Source: SIG299 sp964632165
GTDB lineage: Bacteria; Bacillota; Clostridia; Lachnospirales; Lachnospiraceae
Assembly: GCA_964632165.1 (NCBI GenBank)
Contig: CAZWCZ010000047.1
Location: 1 to 9,548 of the forward strand
Length of the DNA: 9,548 nt
Reading direction: 5' to 3'
A program made the position numbers and the translations under genes. The notes beneath the pieces are model-generated. The model ran no database searches and was not told the origin of the DNA. It saw nothing but the letters and a program-made list of their open reading frames with translations. Below are positions 6,770-9,548 of the stretch, one piece after another (position 1 is the first letter of the stretch; each line of letters starts with the position of its first letter).

Positions 6770-7747
6770 ATGAAAAAAATTCTTAGTATTATGTTTGTTG
6801 CATTGATGCTTGTTTCATGCATGACTGTAACAGCATTTGCAAGCGAAGTCGGTGAAACAGTTACCGTTTCGTTTAAGACTTCCGGCAACCCCGGATTTGC
6901 TTACTACGGCGCTAAGATCAATTATGATCACGACGCTCTTACTCTCGTTGAAATCAACGCAGGCGAACTTTCCGAAAAAGGTTACTTTCATGGAAATGCA
7001 TCTTCCGGCATTGTTGGTTTCGCAGCGGGTTCACAAAATATTACAGGTGACGGAGTCATCTTTACAGCAACATTCAAGATTAATAATTCCGCAAAAGCAG
7101 GAAACTCTTACGAAGTGACTGTTACTCTTGATACAAAGAGTACAGGTAACGCAGACATGAAAGCTGTTGAATTCGAAATCAAAGGCGGTACAATTACCGT
7201 ACATTGCAATCACAAGTGGGATGCAGGTAAGGTTACAAAGGAAGCAACTTGCACCGAAAAGGGTGTAAAGACATTTACTTGTACCGAATGCGGTGAAACA
7301 AAGACCGAAGAAATCGCAGCTACCGGTCACAAGTGGGACGCAGGTAAGGTTACAAAGGAAGCAACTTGCACAGAAGATGGTGTAAAGACATTTACTTGTA
7401 CCGAATGCGGTGAAACAAAGACCGAAGAAATCGCAGCTACCGGTCACAAGTGGGACGCAGGTAAGGTTACAAAGGAAGCAACTTGCACAGAAGATGGTGT
7501 AAAGACATTTACTTGTACCGAATGCGGTGAAACAAAGACCGAAAAGATAGCAGCTACCGGTCATCATTATGATGAGAACGGAAACTGCGCTTGCGGTGCC
7601 AAGGATCCCAACCACAAGTCAGACGATGATTTGGATGACGTTCCTCAGACTGGAGACATCACCGTTTCGCTTATGAGCTGTGTTGTAGCCGTTGTTGCAA
7701 TGTTCGGCACTGCTGTTGTAGTTACTAAGCGCAAATTGTTTCGCTGA
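6770..7747 (+). CDS. Sortase-anchored single-cohesin surface protein (mini-scaffoldin)
   Basis: A 325-residue exported protein. Residues 1-24 form a signal peptide (AFA before Ser25). LVSC at 14-17 also matches a lipobox, but the AFA site and the wall-sorting tail argue for signal peptidase I. Residues about 28-144 match the cohesin pattern: GAKINYDHDALTLVEI (47-62), GIVGFAAGS (80-88), GDGVIFTATFKI (93-104) and a closing GGTITV (139-144). Three 39-residue Cys-rich repeats follow (148-264), then a short His/Cys-containing stub (HHYDENGNCACG). The tail has the sorting motif VPQTGD (291-296), a membrane span (about 297-318) and a basic end (KRKLFR). Expected role: bind the dockerin of the preceding gene product and hold it on the cell wall once a sortase, probably the next gene's product, has attached it. 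It most resembles the single-cohesin anchoring scaffoldin ScaE of ruminococci in layout. The cohesin is at the short end for the family (about 115 residues), so binding is likely but not proven. Confidence 0.86.
   Translation: MKKILSIMFVALMLVSCMTVTAFASEVGETVTVSFKTSGNPGFAYYGAKINYDHDALTLVEINAGELSEKGYFHGNASSGIVGFAAGSQNITGDGVIFTATFKINNSAKAGNSYEVTVTLDTKSTGNADMKAVEFEIKGGTITVHCNHKWDAGKVTKEATCTEKGVKTFTCTECGETKTEEIAATGHKWDAGKVTKEATCTEDGVKTFTCTECGETKTEEIAATGHKWDAGKVTKEATCTEDGVKTFTCTECGETKTEKIAATGHHYDENGNCACGAKDPNHKSDDDLDDVPQTGDITVSLMSCVVAVVAMFGTAVVVTKRKLFR
7211..7561 (+). repeat. Three 117-bp tandem repeats encoding Cys-rich 39-residue units
   Basis: The copies run 7211-7327, 7328-7444 and 7445-7561. 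Copies 2 and 3 differ at only 3 of 117 bases and copies 1 and 2 at 4, so they arose by recent duplication or are kept alike by conversion. Each encodes a unit starting HKWDAGKVTKEATC and holding C-x9-C-x2-C-G. Similar repeats are common in clostridial surface proteins. They probably form a stalk between the cohesin and the wall anchor; metal binding by the Cys residues is possible but not shown. Confidence 0.9.
7640..7744 (+). other. Cell-wall sorting signal (VPQTG, membrane span, basic tail)
   Basis: VPQTGD is followed by about 22 hydrophobic residues (ITVSLMSCVVAVVAMFGTAVVV) and TKRKLFR, the standard three-part sortase substrate tail. Val replaces the usual first Leu of LPXTG. Confidence 0.85.
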
Positions 7748-7788
7748 TTTTAATTGCACGGTACGTAAATTTTAATTTGGAATGAGAT

Positions 7789-7818
7789 GAAAGGGGTGAT
7801 GGAACATTCACCCCTTTC
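7789..7818 (+). terminator. Hairpin between cohesin and sortase genes, probable weak terminator or attenuator
   Basis: GAAAGGGGTGA (7789-7799) pairs perfectly with TCACCCCTTTC (7808-7818) around an 8-base loop. The stem is GC-rich at its centre, but only CTTTCGT follows in place of a long T-run. Termination is likely partial, which would give more surface protein than sortase. It could also stabilise the 3' end of the upstream mRNA. Confidence 0.55.
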
Positions 7819-7827
7819 GTACATACC

Positions 7828-7832
7828 GGGAG
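7828..7832 (+). promoter_or_regulatory. Probable ribosome binding site for the sortase start at 7844
   Basis: GGGAG lies 11 bases before ATG 7844, slightly far but usable. It supports starting the sortase after the hairpin and not at ATG 7787 or 7799, which lie at or inside the stem. Confidence 0.5.
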
Positions 7833-7843
7833 CTATACGGAAA

Positions 7844-8710
7844 ATGAAGAAAAAAATAAATATCGAATGGTTTAAGAATAATAAATCCTTATGTAAAGCG
7901 CTTGCCTTGTGTTTTGCGGTGATCATTATAATCGTCTTTGTAATTGTTGTTGAAGATATAACAAGAACTCCGGATATTAAGCGCGAAACAAATTCCACGG
8001 AAGATTTCGATACGATCACTTCAAACGAAGAAACAACAGAATCTTCGGACATTGTTCAGCCTCCGAGTGACGATTCGGAGACAGAAGAAACTACGGTTCC
8101 GGAAACAGACTCCGAACCTATAATTTTAGAAGAACTCGCGGAGCTTTACGCGGAAAATTCCGATTTGGCAGGATGGATACATATTGAGGGAACCGTTATA
8201 GATTATCCGGTTATGTTTACACCGTATGATGCTGAAAAATATCTACGTAAAAATTTTGACGGAACTTATAATATAAACGGTCTTCCTTTTGTGGATGCAA
8301 ATTGTTCTATGTCTCCCGAAAGTGACAATTTAATTATTTACGGACATAATATGACGAGGGGACGAATGTTCGCAGCTTTGCTCAATTATGCAAAAGAAGA
8401 TTTTTGGAAAGAGCATCCCATAATCGAATTTTCAACATTATATGAAAATCGAAAATATGAGATTGTTGCGGCATTTTATGATAAAGTTTATAAAAAAAGC
8501 GACACTTGTTTTAAATTCTACAAATTTATAAATGCAGAAAGCGAAGATGCGTTTGGCGAAGCGATGGATTATTATAAATCCAAAGCTTGTTATGAAACGG
8601 GCGTAAATGCCGAATACGGAGATTCATTGATAACTTTAGTTACCTGTTCTGATCACGACAGAAACGGAACCGGACGTTTTGTTGTGGTGGCACGTAAAAT
8701 TACTCAGTAA
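7844..8710 (+). CDS. srtB: Class B sortase
   Basis: A membrane-anchored transpeptidase of 288 residues from ATG 7844. It is expected to cut the sorting motif of a surface protein and join it to peptidoglycan. A basic N-terminus precedes one membrane span (about 18-37), then an acidic Ser/Thr/Glu-rich linker (about 41-95), then the sortase domain. Class B features seen are LAELYAENSDLAGWIHIEGT (98-117), the catalytic His168 in IIYGHNM, Cys268 in LVTCSD and Arg278 in GTGRFVVVAR. All three catalytic residues are present. Its position directly after a VPQTG-tailed protein makes that protein the probable substrate; known class B sortases in other species differ in motif preference (NPQTN, or S/PPXTG in Clostridioides difficile). 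The frame opens at 7787, but a hairpin covers that region and the protein looks natural from MKKKINIEWF, so 7844 is preferred. It has more TTA codons and A+T than the two genes before it, consistent with lower expression. Confidence 0.93.
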   Translation: MKKKINIEWFKNNKSLCKALALCFAVIIIIVFVIVVEDITRTPDIKRETNSTEDFDTITSNEETTESSDIVQPPSDDSETEETTVPETDSEPIILEELAELYAENSDLAGWIHIEGTVIDYPVMFTPYDAEKYLRKNFDGTYNINGLPFVDANCSMSPESDNLIIYGHNMTRGRMFAALLNYAKEDFWKEHPIIEFSTLYENRKYEIVAAFYDKVYKKSDTCFKFYKFINAESEDAFGEAMDYYKSKACYETGVNAEYGDSLITLVTCSDHDRNGTGRFVVVARKITQ

Positions 8711-8745
8711 AAATATATATTAACTTAGTGTAATAACTTATCCCA

Positions 8746-8774
8746 TTGATCAATATCTGAGAATTCCATATAAT
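8746..8774 (+). promoter_or_regulatory. Promoter for the zinc-ribbon small protein
   Basis: TTGATC (8746-8751) and a perfect TATAAT (8769-8774) are separated by exactly 17 bases, the ideal spacing for the housekeeping sigma factor. The predicted start near 8781 would fall within the ribosome binding site (8780-8784), giving an unusually short leader. Confidence 0.5.
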
Positions 8775-8792
8775 TTATCGGAGGATCTTATT

Positions 8793-9041
8793 ATGCGGTC
8801 TAAGCGGATATTTAGAGCGCGCTGTAACTTGTTCAAATTTTCGTGGATTTCAGCACGGATTCCGAAAGAAGTTGCAACGGTTTTAGTTTTGCGTCATGGT
8901 TTAAGCTATCCGATCTGTCCACGTTGTGACAGTACGATAGAAAGAGAATATATGTGTTATTGTGACCGTTGCGGACAGCATCTTTCGTGGAGAAAATTTG
9001 ATAAAGCCGCTATAATTCACGCACCGAGAAACAAAAAATAG
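8793..9041 (+). CDS. Small zinc-ribbon-like protein, unknown function
   Basis: An 82-residue basic protein that I cannot assign to a pathway. The C-terminal half has two Cys knuckles, CPRC (42-45) and CYCDRCG (55-61), followed by QHLSWRKFD. The spacing suggests a four-Cys zinc ribbon, most likely C42, C45, C57 and C60. Short proteins of this general type (CPRC, YCDRCG, W) occur widely in Clostridia, sometimes in phage-like contexts, but no other phage gene is seen here. The N-terminal half is rich in Arg and Lys and has one moderately hydrophobic stretch. ATG 8793 has GGAGG at 8780-8784 with 8 bases of spacing. It has its own promoter candidate upstream and a strong terminator immediately after its stop, so it is probably a single-gene unit separate from the sortase. 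Confidence 0.72.
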   Translation: MRSKRIFRARCNLFKFSWISARIPKEVATVLVLRHGLSYPICPRCDSTIEREYMCYCDRCGQHLSWRKFDKAAIIHAPRNKK

Positions 9042-9077
9042 AAAAAGCAAGTCAACCGTATGGTTGACTTGCTTTTT
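9042..9077. terminator. Bidirectional intrinsic terminator
   Basis: AAAAAGCAAGTCAACC (9042-9057) and GGTTGACTTGCTTTTT (9062-9077) form a perfect 16-bp stem with a GTAT loop. Each strand has a T-run at the 3' side of the stem, so it can end transcription from both the small protein gene and the convergent amidase gene, whose stop codon is at 9094. Confidence 0.93.
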
Positions 9078-9093
9078 GTATATTATTTTCCCG

Positions 9094-9548
9094 TCATTCG
9101 GTCACATACCCGCTAAAGCCCGCTGCTTTCAGCTTGGCAAGAGCCGCCGTCGCGTTAGACTTCTTCGAATATGCGCCGACCTGAACGCGATAACGCACTT
9201 TCACGCCGTCTTTCACCGTCTTGATATACCCGACAAAGCCTTTTTCTTTCAGTTTTGCAAGCATATTTTCCGCGTATTTCTTCTTCGCAAACGAGCCGAC
9301 CTGAACACGATAAAGCGTAGTAACTGCCGCTTCTGTTGCAGCAGTCTTTTTTTCGAGTTTGGCGCGCTTGATTATAACATCCGCAAACGCCTTTGCCATT
9401 GCCTCCGCGTAAGCATCGGTCAAAATTATCGGTACGTCCGTTGCGGAATCCATGAATCCGCACTCCATAAGCACGGCAGGGGATTTTGCAATGCGAAGCT
9501 CCGCAAGATTTTTCTTCGGTTTCGGTGTCGCTCTGTTGCCTTTCAGTC
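9094..9548 (-). CDS. N-acetylmuramoyl-L-alanine amidase with two SPOR-type repeats (5' end outside the window)
   Basis: The last 150 residues of a gene that enters from the right edge. The first visible part is the end of an Amidase_3 (zinc amidase) domain: LKGNRATP, LRIAKSPAVLMECGFMDS with the expected catalytic Glu28 (numbering from the first whole codon at 9546), then a helix up to about residue 63. After a short linker come two SPOR-like repeats, YRVQVGSFAKKKYAENMLAK (about 79-98, continuing to 110) and YRVQVGAYSKKSNATAALAK (about 119-138, continuing to 150). Such enzymes cut the bond between MurNAc and the stem peptide; SPOR repeats bind glycan strands freed of stem peptides. Zinc ligands and any signal peptide lie outside the window. 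Apparent starts inside the visible part are internal residues, as the conserved domain continues upstream. It converges on the terminator at 9042-9077. Confidence 0.92.
   Translation of the reverse strand, partial: LKGNRATPKPKKNLAELRIAKSPAVLMECGFMDSATDVPIILTDAYAEAMAKAFADVIIKRAKLEKKTAATEAAVTTLYRVQVGSFAKKKYAENMLAKLKEKGFVGYIKTVKDGVKVRYRVQVGAYSKKSNATAALAKLKAAGFSGYVTE

Noticed and set aside
7211..7561. CRISPR or mobile-element repeats
   Set aside because: The 117-base units are adjacent, in frame and encode Cys-rich protein repeats, with no spacers and no terminal inverted repeats.
7031..7615. Minus-strand frame of 194 residues with internal repeats
   Set aside because: Its repeats are the reverse complement of the Cys-rich units of the cohesin protein, which has a signal peptide, cohesin and sorting tail. 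The antisense frame is a shadow.
7787..7843. Longer sortase start at ATG 7787 or 7799
   Set aside because: Both starts fall at or inside the hairpin at 7789-7818, and the added residues do not look like part of the membrane anchor. GGGAG before ATG 7844 fits better.
9155..9463. Second minus-strand frame of 102 residues overlapping the amidase
   Set aside because: The overlapping frame encodes the conserved amidase end and two SPOR repeats. The 102-residue frame shows no domain.

Overview
The window looks like chromosomal DNA of a low-to-moderate-GC, Gram-positive anaerobe of the Clostridia, most likely the Oscillospiraceae/Ruminococcaceae of gut or rumen. The signs are strong GGAGG-type ribosome binding sites, cohesin and dockerin modules, a class B sortase with a VPQTG-type wall-sorting substrate, and a cell-wall amidase with SPOR repeats. 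This placement comes from protein families and sequence style, not from a database search.

Layout. Positions 1-204 hold a short single-membrane-span reading frame whose start overlaps the stop of a frame entering from the left. Positions 231-2024 encode an AMP-forming acyl-CoA synthetase with all the main adenylation motifs. A 175-base gap follows, with a near-perfect 17-base direct repeat, a nested palindrome, a consensus -10 box without a visible -35, and a small hairpin. Positions 2200-6747 encode a secreted 1515-residue protein: signal peptide, SGNH/GDSL hydrolase domain, helical region, 40-residue coiled-coil repeats, a second and degenerate SGNH-like domain, and a C-terminal type I dockerin. 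Only 22 bases later, 6770-7747 encodes a secreted protein with one cohesin domain, three 39-residue Cys-rich repeats and a VPQTG sorting signal. A hairpin separates it from a class B sortase gene (best start 7844, end 8710). A good promoter precedes a small zinc-ribbon-like protein (8793-9041). A perfect 16-bp bidirectional terminator then separates it from a convergent amidase gene with two SPOR repeats, which runs off the right edge.

How the genes fit together. The middle three genes read as a self-contained surface-display module. The dockerin on the SGNH protein is expected to bind the cohesin of its neighbour. The neighbour's VPQTG-TM-KRK tail is expected to be joined to peptidoglycan by the sortase encoded next to it. 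This resembles the single-cohesin, wall-anchored ScaE scaffoldin of Ruminococcus flavefaciens, but here it is dedicated to one very large esterase-like protein that carries an internal, apparently catalytically dead copy of its own catalytic fold. The module architecture is seen in the sequence; the binding and anchoring partners are inferred from family knowledge and gene order. No functional link to the flanking acyl-CoA synthetase or amidase is evident.
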